A stretch of DNA of 64,000 nucleotides from Cupriavidus sp. WGlv3 (lineage in GTDB: Bacteria; Pseudomonadota; Gammaproteobacteria; Burkholderiales; Burkholderiaceae): positions 372,001 to 436,000 of the forward strand of contig NZ_JALHRX010000004.1 in assembly GCF_023952475.1 (NCBI RefSeq). Direction: 5' to 3'. Position 1 is the stretch's first letter. Every line of letters starts with the position of its first letter. The position numbers were made by a program, and so were the translations under genes. The notes under the pieces were generated by a model that saw only the letters and a program-made list of their open reading frames with translations, was not told where the DNA came from and ran no database searches. This document shows positions 43,545-52,274 of the stretch, one piece after another.

Positions 43545-44648
43545 TTAGAAGATGTGCTTGATGCCGAGCATCGAGCCCCACTGGTTCTCGCCCGGGCGCG
43601 GGGCGGAACCGGGCGAGCCGCCGCTGACCGACATCGCCAGCTGGCCGTCGTTGTTGATAAAGCCCGCGGTGGCATAGACCGAGGTGCGCTTGCTGAAACT
43701 GTAGGTCGCGCGCAGCGCGTACAGCATGGCCTGGTTGTCGCTGCCGTGGTAGTTCAGGAAGTACACCTGCCCGGCCAGGTTGACCGCTGGCGTGAGGTCG
43801 TGCGAGACGCCGGCGTAGTACAGGTCGCTGACCGGCGTCGGGCTGCCCTCGTTGTCGCGGCGGATCCAGCCGGCGCCGAGCTTGGTGTTCTTCAGCAGCA
43901 TGTAGCCGCCCAGCGACAGGCGGTCGTCGGTCAGGTTGCTGCTGGTGAGGCCGCCGAACGCCCCGGGACCGCCGCGCTGCGAGTCATAGGCCGCGATCAC
44001 GCCCCAGCGTTTGCTGTCGTAGCCGATCATGGCCGACCATTCGCGGCATGCCTTCTTGTCGGCCGGGTTCTCGCCGGCGCAGTTGGTGCCGGCGGGGCTG
44101 GGACCGGCGTTGACCGCGTCGCGCCCGAAGCTGTAGGTGGCGCCGACCACGATGCCGTTGAAGTTGGCCTTGTACGCGACCGCGTTGTCGGCGCGCGTAT
44201 TGGGCAGGTAACTGTCGAGCGAGCCCGAGCCGTAGACGTTGGGCCCGAGGATGTCGCTGTCGAGGATGGCCCAGAACAGCATGGTGTACTGGCGGCCGAA
44301 CGACAGCTGGCCGTACGGGTTGCTCAGGCCGACCAGCGCCTGGCGCCCGAACAGGCGGCCGCCCTGGTTGGCGCTGCCGGTGTCGGGCGAGAAACCGGAT
44401 TCCAGCACGAACAGGCCCTTGAGCCCGCCGCCCAGGTCTTCCGTGCCGCGGATGCCCCAGCGCGACGGCACCGTGGCGGTGTTGTTGGGCATGCGCACCA
44501 GGCCGTCGCCGTTGGCGCCGACATTGCTCACGTACTCGACGCCACTGTCGATCACGCCGTACAGCGTGACCGACGATGACGACGATTGCGCCCAGGCCAG
44601 CAGGGGGGAGGCCGCAAGCAGCGCCGCGGCGGTTCGTGCAAGTTTCAT
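43545..44648 (-). CDS. Gram-negative porin (Burkholderiales OmpC-like)
   Basis: 367 residues. Signal peptide MKLARTAAALLAASPLLAWA; mature start SSVTLYGVIDSGVEYVSN, then SRWGIRGTEDLGGGLKGLFVLESGF and NPYGQLSFGRQYTMLF, the classic 16-strand porin text of this order. It ends in Phe as needed for outer-membrane insertion. One copy of the shared bipartite element lies about 100 bases upstream, so it is probably co-regulated with the Rieske operon. Confidence 0.93.
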   Translation of the reverse strand: MKLARTAAALLAASPLLAWAQSSSSSVTLYGVIDSGVEYVSNVGANGDGLVRMPNNTATVPSRWGIRGTEDLGGGLKGLFVLESGFSPDTGSANQGGRLFGRQALVGLSNPYGQLSFGRQYTMLFWAILDSDILGPNVYGSGSLDSYLPNTRADNAVAYKANFNGIVVGATYSFGRDAVNAGPSPAGTNCAGENPADKKACREWSAMIGYDSKRWGVIAAYDSQRGGPGAFGGLTSSNLTDDRLSLGGYMLLKNTKLGAGWIRRDNEGSPTPVSDLYYAGVSHDLTPAVNLAGQVYFLNYHGSDNQAMLYALRATYSFSKRTSVYATAGFINNDGQLAMSVSGGSPGSAPRPGENQWGSMLGIKHIF

Positions 44649-44972
44649 CTACCGGTTTCCTTCCGTTTTCCGTCTTGTGGTGTCTTGGTCTTGTGCTCCC
44701 GTACCCCCTGCGAATGGCGGCACTGGATGTCGTCTCGGTCTCTTTTGTGTTTTATATATGAAACGTCAAACAACATAAGAAACGTTGAGCAAAATATAGC
44801 CGCGACTTTCGGGAAGATGTGAGGAGGGTTATCCCTAAAGCAGCCGGCCTGGATGACCGGGGCTGGCGTGGCGACGCCGTTTTTCGGTATGCCTATCGTT
44901 AACCCTGATCCCGTCGGCACTACAGCAGCGCCTATCCTTCATGTGTTTTATTTGCAAATTATCGTCTTATAT
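44649..44972. promoter_or_regulatory. divergent porin / hydrolase control region
   Basis: 324 bases with AT-rich ends. It holds two copies of the shared bipartite element, 44749-44783 facing the porin and 44945-44979 facing the hydrolase. No gene is seen in the middle. Confidence 0.6.
44749..44783 (-). promoter_or_regulatory. shared bipartite operator, porin copy
   Basis: On the minus strand: GTTTCTTATGTTGTT, four bases, then GTTTCATATATAAAAC. The 16-base half is a near-perfect palindrome; the 15-base half is degenerate on its right side. Spacing is identical to the three other copies at 44945, 45988 and 60525. It lies about 100 bases before the porin ATG. Confidence 0.65.
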
Positions 44973-44979
44973 ATGGAAC
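44945..44979 (+). promoter_or_regulatory. shared bipartite operator, hydrolase copy
   Basis: GTTTTATTTGCAAAT, four bases, then GTCTTATATATGGAAC. The 16-base half is an imperfect palindrome and includes the ATG at 44973. Same 15-4-16 layout as the other copies. Confidence 0.6.
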
Positions 44980-45851
44980 AAAATCAGCATCAAACGCCTC
45001 CCGAACCGGACCGTGGCTTGCTGGAGGCCTTGGACAGCGGGTTTGCCCAGCGCATGGCGCACGTCGATGGCGAGCGCGTGGCCTATCGCTGCGGCGGCGG
45101 ATCAGGGCCGGTGGTGATGCTGCTGCACGGCATCAGCTCCGGGGCGGCGTCGTGGTTGCCATGCGCCAGCCTGCTGGCCGCGCATGCGCGCGTGATCGCC
45201 TGGGACGCACCGGGCTACGGCGATTCGTCGCCGCTGGCGCAGGCGCGGCCGCTGGCCGCGGACTACGCGCGGCGGCTCGAAGGCCTGCTGGAGACCCTGG
45301 GCGTGCAGCCGGCGCTGGTGGTCGGGCATTCGCTGGGCGCGCTGATGGCGGCCGCCTATGCCGCCACCGCGCGCCTGCTGCCGGCGCGCCTGCTGCTGCT
45401 GAGCGTGGCGCAAGGCTACGGCGCGGCCGGCAAGGAGTCGCAGGCCAGCGCGGTGGCAAGCCAGCGACTGGAGGCGCTGGCGTCGCTGGGCGTCGAAGGG
45501 CTGGCCGAGCGCGGCCCGGCGCGGCTGCTCAGCGAAGCGGCCGATGGGGGCGCGCAGGCCTGGGTGCGCTGGAACATGCGGCGGCTGAACCCGGAGGGCT
45601 ACCGCCAGGCGGTGGCGATGCTGTGCGGCGACAACATCGACGCCTACCTGGCGCGCCGCCCCGAACGCCTGCCGACGCAGATCGCCTGCGGCGGCCGCGA
45701 CGTCGTCACCACGCCGCCTGCCTGCGCAGCGCTGGCTGAGCGCTTCGGCCTGCCGTTCTCGCTGATCCCGGATGCCGGGCATGCCTGCTATATCGACCAG
45801 GCCGCCGCCACGGCGCGGCTGATCCGTTCGGCGCTGCCGGGCGGCCACTGA
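44973..45851 (+). CDS. alpha/beta hydrolase
   Basis: 292 residues from ATG 44973. VVMLLHGISSGAASW gives the oxyanion hole, GHSLG the nucleophile (Ser120), CGGRDVVTT the acid and PDAGHACYID the His. It could be a ring-fission product hydrolase or an ester/enol-lactone hydrolase. No ribosome site precedes 44973 and the shared operator covers that ATG; the in-frame ATG 45054 (MAHVDGERVAYRC) gives a 265-residue protein of standard shape and is a serious alternative. Divergent from the porin. Confidence 0.85.
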   Translation: MEQNQHQTPPEPDRGLLEALDSGFAQRMAHVDGERVAYRCGGGSGPVVMLLHGISSGAASWLPCASLLAAHARVIAWDAPGYGDSSPLAQARPLAADYARRLEGLLETLGVQPALVVGHSLGALMAAAYAATARLLPARLLLLSVAQGYGAAGKESQASAVASQRLEALASLGVEGLAERGPARLLSEAADGGAQAWVRWNMRRLNPEGYRQAVAMLCGDNIDAYLARRPERLPTQIACGGRDVVTTPPACAALAERFGLPFSLIPDAGHACYIDQAAATARLIRSALPGGH

Positions 45852-45987
45852 TTCCCGTGGCGGCGTCCTGCCGCCGCGGTCTCCGCATCCATGGCGCCTC
45901 GCTTGCGCAGCAGCGCCGGGCAATCGGCCCGGTCGCGGGTTAACCCCAGTCAATTTTTACGCCGTCGTTGTCTATAGTCGTACCTGT

Positions 45988-46022
45988 GTTCAATATCTAA
46001 ACCGGTGTTTCATTAGTAAAAC
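45988..46022 (+). promoter_or_regulatory. shared bipartite operator, Rieske-operon copy
   Basis: GTTCAATATCTAAAC, four bases, then GTTTCATTAGTAAAAC. Both halves have GTT...AAC ends. The element ends 77 bases before the first gene of the operon at 46100. Confidence 0.7.
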
Positions 46023-46099
46023 GTGGTCGGCAACCGGAAGACGGCCAGCCACACACGCGGAACACGGTCCCCCTGCTGCAAGACATGGAGCCAAGCGCA

Positions 46100-46405
46100 A
46101 TGGAAAGCCTCTCGTACAACCCGAACCTGGTGCCCTGGGAGCGTCCGGCGCCGAACAACGTGGCGGGCAAGGGCCATATCGAGCGCCCCGGCAAGGTCGC
46201 CAACATCGTCTGGCAGACCCGCGCCGCGGCACCGAGCGCGTACGAGAACGCGCTGGGCGACGCCCTCGAGGCCGCCTTCGAAGGCGGTGCGCAGAACCCG
46301 CAGGACATCGTGCGCGCATTCAACGCCGCCGGCTTCCTCACCGTCGACAGCCAGCCCTGGACCGAAGAGCGCTTCCTGTCGGAAATGCGCCGCCTGGGCG
46401 CCTGA
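46100..46405 (+). CDS. small recombinase-like helix-turn-helix protein, Rieske-operon associated
   Basis: 101 residues. The N-terminus (YNPNLVPWERPAP) is extended; the C-terminal part, ALGDALEAAFEGGAQNPQDIVRAFNAAGFLTVDSQPWTEERFLSEMRRLGA, is a compact helical domain like the HTH part of site-specific recombinases. I recall such small proteins beside ring-hydroxylating oxygenases; their function is not known. ATG 46100 has GGAG 9 bases before it and is preferred to ATG 46085. First gene of the operon. Confidence 0.7.
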   Translation: MESLSYNPNLVPWERPAPNNVAGKGHIERPGKVANIVWQTRAAAPSAYENALGDALEAAFEGGAQNPQDIVRAFNAAGFLTVDSQPWTEERFLSEMRRLGA

Positions 46406-46453
46406 ACGCCTAAGCCACCAGCCGTCCCAGCACAGCGCCTTAGCGAGAACCAC

Positions 46454-47515
46454 ATGGAATCGAACAAGCAAGCCCGCGCCGAAGCCCGCCTCAACACCGG
46501 CCTGCGCAACTACTGGTACCCGGTCGCCGCCTCGTGGGCGGTGACGCATGCCCCGATCGGCATCACGCGCCTGAGCCAGAACATCGTGCTGTGGCGCGAC
46601 GGCGCCGGAAAGGTGCATGCGCTGGAAGACCGCTGCCCGCACCGCGGCGCGCGGCTGTCGATGGGCTGGAACCTGGGCGACCGCGTCGCCTGCTGGTACC
46701 ACGGCGTCGAAGTCGGCGGCGATGGCCAGGTCAAGAGCGTGCCGGCGGTGGAAAGCTGCCCGCTTGAAGGGCGCACCTGCGTGCGCAGCTACCCGGTGCA
46801 GGAAAAGGCCGGCGCGATCTTCCTCTGGTTCGGCGAGCAGGCACCGCAGGGCGAGGGCAGTCCCGACGAACTGCGCCTGCCGGAGGAACTGGCCAGCGAC
46901 GAGCACAGCCACTTCCTGTGCGTGGCGCACTGGGACTGCAACTACCGCTACGCCATCGACAACGTCATGGACCCGATGCACGGCGCCTACCTGCATGCGG
47001 TGTCGCACTCGATGGCGGCCGGCGAGAAGTCCGCGGTGATGCAGATCCGCGAGACCGAGCACGGCCTGGTATTCGAGAAGACCGGCCAGCGCGGCGTCAA
47101 CTTCGACTGGGTCGAGTTCGGCGAGACCGGCACGCTGTGGCTGCGCCTGGCGATCCCGTACCGCGCCAAGGTCGGCCCCGGTGGCCCGTTCGGCATCGTC
47201 GGCATGGCCACGCCGGTGGATGAAGACCACTGCATGGTGTTCTTCTGGCGCACCCGCCACGTGCAGGGCTGGGAGCGCGACGTGTGGCGCTTCCTGTATC
47301 GCAACCGCCTGGAGCAGCTGCACTGGGACGTGCTGGAGCAGGACCGCGTGGTGCTGGAAATGATGGCGCCGAATGCGCGCGAGCACGAGATGCTGTACCA
47401 GCACGATGCCGGCATCACGCGCGTGCGCCGGCTGCTCAAGCGCCGCGCCGAGCAGGAAGTCGCCGACGAGCCGGTGGCCATGCTCAAGCCTGCCGGAGCC
47501 GCCAGCCATGCCTGA
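46454..47515 (+). CDS. Rieske non-haem iron oxygenase, alpha subunit (VanA-like)
   Basis: 353 residues. Rieske cluster ligands are Cys61/His63 and Cys80/His83 (CPHRGARLS ... CWYHG). The mononuclear iron site is in the segment DNVMDPMHGAYLH, with His176 and His181. The length and the single flavin/2Fe-2S reductase gene at the operon end suggest a two-component oxygenase of the vanillate demethylase/phthalate dioxygenase kind, acting on an aromatic acid or ether. The stop overlaps the next SDR start. Confidence 0.92.
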   Translation: MESNKQARAEARLNTGLRNYWYPVAASWAVTHAPIGITRLSQNIVLWRDGAGKVHALEDRCPHRGARLSMGWNLGDRVACWYHGVEVGGDGQVKSVPAVESCPLEGRTCVRSYPVQEKAGAIFLWFGEQAPQGEGSPDELRLPEELASDEHSHFLCVAHWDCNYRYAIDNVMDPMHGAYLHAVSHSMAAGEKSAVMQIRETEHGLVFEKTGQRGVNFDWVEFGETGTLWLRLAIPYRAKVGPGGPFGIVGMATPVDEDHCMVFFWRTRHVQGWERDVWRFLYRNRLEQLHWDVLEQDRVVLEMMAPNAREHEMLYQHDAGITRVRRLLKRRAEQEVADEPVAMLKPAGAASHA

Positions 47516-48281
47516 AGCCATCAAGCACAACACGCTGCTGGCGGGCCGCAAGGTGCTGGTCACCGGCGCCGCGCGCGGCCTGGGCCTGGCCTTCGCTACC
47601 TCGCTGGCCGAAGCCGGCGCCAGCGTGGCGATGGCCGACATCCTGGCCGAGCGCCTGCAGCAGGAAGCCGATGCGCTGCGCGCCCGCGGCCTGAAGGTGG
47701 TGCCGGTCACGCTCGACCTGTCGGACCCCGCCTCGGTGCAGGCCTGCGCCGACGCGGCGGTGAAGGCGCTGGGCGGCCTCGACGGCCTGGTCAACAACGC
47801 CGCCGTGACCGACTCGGGCGGCCGCGATGCCGGCGCCATCGATATCGCCACCTGGGACCGCGTGATGAACGTCAACGTGCGCGGCACCTGGCTGATGACC
47901 ACCGCCTGCCTGCCGGCGCTGCGCGCCAGCGGCCGTGGCGCGGTGGTCAACCTGGCGTCGGACACGCCGCTGTGGGGCGCGCCCAACCTGCTCGCCTACG
48001 TGGCCAGCAAGAGCGCCATCATCGGCATGACCCGCTCGCTGGCGCGCGAACTGGGCCAGGACCAGATCACGGTGAACGCCGTGGCGCCGGGCCTGACCTT
48101 GGTGGAAGCCACCGAATACGTGCCCCAGCATCGCCACGACCTGTACCGCGAGCAGCGCGCGATCCCGCGCGAGCAGCTGCCCGACGATGTCTGCGGCGCG
48201 GTGCTGTTCGCGCTGTCCGACCTCGCCCGTTTCGTGACCGGCCAGACCCTGGCGGTCAACGGCGGCTTTGTCATGCATTGA
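47508..48281 (+). CDS. SDR family dehydrogenase
   Basis: 257 residues. TGAARGLGLAFATSLAEAG, VNNAAVTDSGG, ASD and YVASK are intact, so an NAD(P)-dependent alcohol or cis-dihydrodiol-type dehydrogenase is expected. It starts 8 bases inside the Rieske gene (ATG 47508), which means tight coupling. It may re-aromatise or oxidise the oxygenase product. Confidence 0.9.
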   Translation: MPEAIKHNTLLAGRKVLVTGAARGLGLAFATSLAEAGASVAMADILAERLQQEADALRARGLKVVPVTLDLSDPASVQACADAAVKALGGLDGLVNNAAVTDSGGRDAGAIDIATWDRVMNVNVRGTWLMTTACLPALRASGRGAVVNLASDTPLWGAPNLLAYVASKSAIIGMTRSLARELGQDQITVNAVAPGLTLVEATEYVPQHRHDLYREQRAIPREQLPDDVCGAVLFALSDLARFVTGQTLAVNGGFVMH

Positions 48282-48325
48282 TCCACCGATCCACCGATAG
48301 CCACATCCAAGCACAAGGAATCCAA

Positions 48326-48862
48326 ATGAGCGATCTTTCCCAACAGCAAAACATCAAGCGTTCCTGGGACCAGCCGGAGGGCGCCTCGTTCGACCAGTGG
48401 ATGGAAAGCCGCGTTGCGCGCTTCTCCACGCGCAAGTACGACTGGGACGCGCTGAAGTTCCAGGCCGACCACGACCCCAAGTACCGCCGCGCGCAGATGC
48501 GCTACCTGGGCACCGGCGGCACCGGCGTGGCCGCCGACACCAATACCGTGCCGTCGGAGCATTTCACGTTTTCCACTATGATCATCCCGGCCGGCCATGA
48601 GGGCCCGTCGCACCTGCACACCGACGTGGAGGAGGTGTTCTTCATCCTGCGCGGCAAGATCAAGCTGATCCTGGAAAAGGACGGCGAGCGCTTCGAGACC
48701 ATCCTGACCGACCGCGACCTGGTCTCGGTGCCGCCGGGCGTATATCGCGAGGAAATCAATATCGGCGAGGAAGACGCGCTGATGTGCGTGATGCTCGGCG
48801 CCAAGAAGCCGATCACGCCGACCTACCCGCCCGAGCACCCGCTGACGAAGATCAAGCGCTGA
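48326..48862 (+). CDS. cupin domain protein
   Basis: 178 residues. Cupin motif 1 appears in PAGHEGPSHLHTDVEEVFFILRGKIKL, with His-His-Glu metal ligands, and motif 2 around VSVPPGVYREEINIG. It may be a metal-dependent dioxygenase, isomerase or sugar-acid-like enzyme. Ribosome site AAGGAAT fixes ATG 48326. Fourth gene of the operon. Confidence 0.82.
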   Translation: MSDLSQQQNIKRSWDQPEGASFDQWMESRVARFSTRKYDWDALKFQADHDPKYRRAQMRYLGTGGTGVAADTNTVPSEHFTFSTMIIPAGHEGPSHLHTDVEEVFFILRGKIKLILEKDGERFETILTDRDLVSVPPGVYREEINIGEEDALMCVMLGAKKPITPTYPPEHPLTKIKR

Positions 48863-48893
48863 TGCGCCATCGGCCCGTCCGCACGCACTGACC

Positions 48894-49745
48894 ATGAACA
48901 CCAACGCCATCCCGACCACGCCAGCCGCCAACGAGACCCCGGACAAGTACATCGTCCCGGGCCTGGAGCGCGGGCTGCGCCTGCTCGGCGAGTTCAGCAG
49001 CAAGGACCGCAGCATGTCGGCCGCGGAACTGGCGCGCCGCCTGAAGGTGCCGCGCTCCACGGTGTTCCGCCTGCTGGCCACGCTGGAAATGCTGGGCTTC
49101 GTCGAGCGCGCCGATGGCGGCCGCGATTTCCGGCTGGGCATGGCGGTGCTGCGGCTCGGCTTCGAATACCTGGCGTCGCTGGAGCTGACCGAGCTGGGCC
49201 GCCCGCTGCTGGAGCGGCTGCGCGACGAGATCGGCTATCCGACCAACCTGGTGGTGCGCGACGGGCGTTCGATCGTCTACGTGGCCAAGGCGGTATCGCC
49301 GCGGCCCTTCGCCAGCTCGGTCAACGTCGGCACGCGTCTGCCCGCGCACGCCACCGTGCTGGGGCGCGTGCTGCTGGAAGACCTGTCGCTGGCGGAGCTG
49401 CGCGCGCTGTATCCGGAGGCGCAGCTCGAAGTGTTCTCCGACAGCACGCCGCGCACGGCCGATGCACTGTTTGCCATCGTCCAGCGCGACCGCGAGCGCG
49501 GCTACGTGCTGCAGGAAGGCTTTTTCGAATCGAGCATCTCGACCATCGCGGCGCCGGTGCGCGACCGCACCGGCAAGGTGGTGGCGGCGCTGGGCGCGAC
49601 CATCCCCGCGGCGCATATCGATCCGGACCAGCTGGACGCGATGGTGGAGAAAGTCAGGGAGAGCGCGGGCGAGCTGTCGCGCCTGCTCGACTACCGGCCG
49701 TCGCTGCACAGCGCCGGCAAGGTCGTGAATCTGTATCGGGAGTGA
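48894..49745 (+). CDS. IclR family transcriptional regulator
   Basis: 283 residues: winged HTH at about 20-85 (VPGLERGLRLLGEFS, AAELARRLKVPRSTVFRLLATLEMLGFVERA) and an IclR effector domain from about 95 (YPTNLVVRDGRSIVYVAK, LPAHATVLGRVLLED, GFFESSISTIAAPVRD). It is encoded inside the operon between cupin and SDR genes, so it is probably co-expressed with its targets. IclR proteins often bind as paired dimers, which would suit the two-part shared element. Confidence 0.92.
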   Translation: MNTNAIPTTPAANETPDKYIVPGLERGLRLLGEFSSKDRSMSAAELARRLKVPRSTVFRLLATLEMLGFVERADGGRDFRLGMAVLRLGFEYLASLELTELGRPLLERLRDEIGYPTNLVVRDGRSIVYVAKAVSPRPFASSVNVGTRLPAHATVLGRVLLEDLSLAELRALYPEAQLEVFSDSTPRTADALFAIVQRDRERGYVLQEGFFESSISTIAAPVRDRTGKVVAALGATIPAAHIDPDQLDAMVEKVRESAGELSRLLDYRPSLHSAGKVVNLYRE

Positions 49746-49750
49746 GGACA

Positions 49751-50554
49751 ATGTCCATGATTGATCTCGGCGGCAAGGTTGCTGTCGTTACCGGCGGGTC
49801 CTCCGGCATCGGGCTGGCGACCGTCGAGCTGCTGCTCGAAGCGGGCGCCGCGGTCGCCCTGTGCGGCCGCGACGAGGCCCGCCTGCGCAGCGCCGAAGCG
49901 CAGCTGCGCGAGAAATTCCCCGGCTGCCGGCTCCATGCCGCCACCTGCGACGTGCTCAGGCCGGAACAGGTCGCCGCCTTTGCCGCCGACGTGCAGCAGA
50001 AGCTGGGCAACGTCGACATGCTGGTCAACAACGCCGGCCAGGGCCGCGTGTCCACCTTCGCCAATACCGAGGACGCGGCCTGGATGGACGAGCTGCAGCT
50101 CAAGTTCTTCTCGGTGATCCACCCGACGCGCGCGTTCCTGCCGCAGCTGGAGCAGTCGGGGCAGGGTGCCATCGTCTGCGTCAACTCGCTGCTGGCGCAG
50201 CAGCCCGAGCCGCACATGGTGGCAACCTCCGCCGCACGCGCCGGCGTGCTCAACCTGGTGCGCTCGATGGCGACCGAGTTCGCGCCCAGGGGCGTGCGCG
50301 TCAACGGCATCCTGATCGGGCTGGTCGAATCGGGCCAGTGGCGCCGCCGCTTCGACGCGCGCCCCGAAGAGGATCGCCACCTGGACTGGGCCGCGTGGAC
50401 CGCGCGCCTGGCCCGGCAGAAACATATTCCCCTTGGCCGCCTGGGCCTGCCCGTCGAGGCAGCCCGCGCCATCCTGTTCCTTGCCTCGCCGTTGTCTTCG
50501 TACACCACGGGCAGCCATATCGATATCTCCGGAGGACACTCCCGTCATGCCTAA
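49751..50554 (+). CDS. atypical SDR-fold protein lacking the Tyr/Lys catalytic pair
   Basis: 267 residues. The cofactor half is normal (TGGSSGIGLATVELL, NNAGQG). Where the catalytic YxxxK should be, the protein reads TSAAR (Thr and Arg), just before AGVLNLVRSMATEFAPRGVRVNGI. SDRs without this pair usually do different chemistry or are non-catalytic. ATG 49751 lies 5 bases after the IclR stop; an in-frame GTG at 49742 overlaps it. Its stop overlaps the ThDP enzyme gene. Confidence 0.87.
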   Translation: MSMIDLGGKVAVVTGGSSGIGLATVELLLEAGAAVALCGRDEARLRSAEAQLREKFPGCRLHAATCDVLRPEQVAAFAADVQQKLGNVDMLVNNAGQGRVSTFANTEDAAWMDELQLKFFSVIHPTRAFLPQLEQSGQGAIVCVNSLLAQQPEPHMVATSAARAGVLNLVRSMATEFAPRGVRVNGILIGLVESGQWRRRFDARPEEDRHLDWAAWTARLARQKHIPLGRLGLPVEAARAILFLASPLSSYTTGSHIDISGGHSRHA

Positions 50555-52262
50555 TCAACAACCGTACGAACAGCAGCAGGTCACCGTCGGCTGCGCCATC
50601 ACGGCGTTTCTCGAGCAGTGCGGGGTCAAGGCCGCGTTCGGCGTGATCTCGATCCACAACATGCCGATCCTCGACGCCATGGGCGAGCGCGGCAAGATCC
50701 GCTTCGTGCCGGCGCGCGGCGAAGCCGGCGGCACCAATATGGCCGACGCCTGTGCCCGCACCACCGGCGGCCTGGGCGTGTGCCTGACCAGCACCGGCAC
50801 CGCCGCCGGCAACGCCGCCGGCGCCATGGTCGAAGCGCTGACCGCCGGCACGCCGATGCTGCATATCACCGGCCAGATCGAGACCCCGTACCTGGATCAG
50901 AGCCTGGCCTACATCCACGAAGCGCCGGACCAGCTCACCATGCTGAAGGCGGTGTCGAAGGCCGCCTTCCGCATCCGCAGCGCCGACACCGCGCTCAGCA
51001 CCATCAAGCTGGCGGTGCAGACCGCGCTGACGGCGCCGACCGGCCCGGTCAGCGTGGAGATCCCGATCGACATCCAGGCCGCGCTGATCGACCTGCCGGC
51101 CGACCTGCAGCCGCTGCCGGTGCCGCAGCACGTGCCGTCCGCGCATGCGCTGGACGCGCTGGCCGAGCGCCTGGTCAAGGCGAAGCGCCCGCTGCTGTGG
51201 CTGGGCGGCGGCGCGCGCCATGCCAGCAAGCAGGTGCAGCGCCTGCTGGACCTGGGCTTCGGCGTGGTCACCAGCACCCAGGGCCGCGGCATCGTGCCCG
51301 AGGACGATCCGCGCTCGCTGGGCGCGTTCAACCTGCACAAGCCGGTCGAGGCCTTCTACCAGACCTGCGACGCAATGCTGGTGGTGGGCTCGCGCCTGCG
51401 CGGCAATGAAACCCTGAAGTACGAGCTGAAGCTGCCGCGCCCGCTGCTGCGCATCGACGCCGATCCCGCCGCCGAAGGCCGCTGCTACATGAGCGACTAC
51501 TTTGTCAGCGGCGACGCTGCGCTGGCGCTGGATGCGCTGGCGGATCGACTCGAAAAGCGCATGCAGATCGACCCGGCCTTCGCCGCCGACCTGCGCCGCG
51601 CGCACGACACCGCGGTCAACAGCCTGGTCGATGGCCTGGGCCCGTACTCGGCGCTGGTGCAGGCGCTGCAGGACGCGGTCGGCCGCAACTTCAACTGGGT
51701 GCGCGACGTGACCGTGTCGAACAGCACCTGGGGCAACCGCCAGCTGCGTATCTTCGACTCCCGCGCCGGCGTGCATGCGCTGGGCGGCGGCATCGGCCAG
51801 GGCCTGGCGATGGGCATCGGCGCCGCGATCGGCGCCGCGGCCGCCGGCTCGGGCAAGAAGACCTACACGCTGGCCGGCGACGGCGGCTTCATCCTGAACC
51901 TGGGCGAACTCGCCACCGCGGTGCAGGAACGCGCCGACATGGTGATCGTGCTGATGAACGACAAGGGCTACGGCGTGATCAAGAACATCCAGGATGCGCA
52001 GTACGGCGGCCGCCGCCACTATGTGGACCTGCATACGCCGGATTACGCCACGCTGGCGAAGTCGCTGTCGCTGCGCCACGCGCGTGTCAGCAACCTGGCC
52101 GAGGTCGGCGCCGCGCTCGCGGCGGCCCAGTCCGAGTCCGGCCCGTTCCTGCTGGAAATCGACATGCTGTCGATCGGTTCCTTCAAGACCATCTTCGCCG
52201 GCCCGCCGGTGAACAAGGACAACGAAGAGCCGGCGCGCGACCAAACCACTGTCACCGCCTGA
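50547..52262 (+). CDS. thiamine-diphosphate-dependent enzyme (acetolactate synthase/benzoylformate decarboxylase superfamily)
   Basis: 571 residues with the three ThDP domains. The catalytic Glu59 lies in PARGEAGGTNMADA; the central domain is at about 200-330; the ThDP/Mg motif runs from GDGGF at 444-448 to Asn471 (NDKGYG), a spacing right for the family. It is likely a decarboxylase or C-C lyase for a 2-oxo acid. GGAGG stands 11 bases before ATG 50547, 8 bases inside the SDR gene. Confidence 0.9.
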   Translation: MPNQQPYEQQQVTVGCAITAFLEQCGVKAAFGVISIHNMPILDAMGERGKIRFVPARGEAGGTNMADACARTTGGLGVCLTSTGTAAGNAAGAMVEALTAGTPMLHITGQIETPYLDQSLAYIHEAPDQLTMLKAVSKAAFRIRSADTALSTIKLAVQTALTAPTGPVSVEIPIDIQAALIDLPADLQPLPVPQHVPSAHALDALAERLVKAKRPLLWLGGGARHASKQVQRLLDLGFGVVTSTQGRGIVPEDDPRSLGAFNLHKPVEAFYQTCDAMLVVGSRLRGNETLKYELKLPRPLLRIDADPAAEGRCYMSDYFVSGDAALALDALADRLEKRMQIDPAFAADLRRAHDTAVNSLVDGLGPYSALVQALQDAVGRNFNWVRDVTVSNSTWGNRQLRIFDSRAGVHALGGGIGQGLAMGIGAAIGAAAAGSGKKTYTLAGDGGFILNLGELATAVQERADMVIVLMNDKGYGVIKNIQDAQYGGRRHYVDLHTPDYATLAKSLSLRHARVSNLAEVGAALAAAQSESGPFLLEIDMLSIGSFKTIFAGPPVNKDNEEPARDQTTVTA

Positions 52263-52274
52263 AGGAGACCGGAG

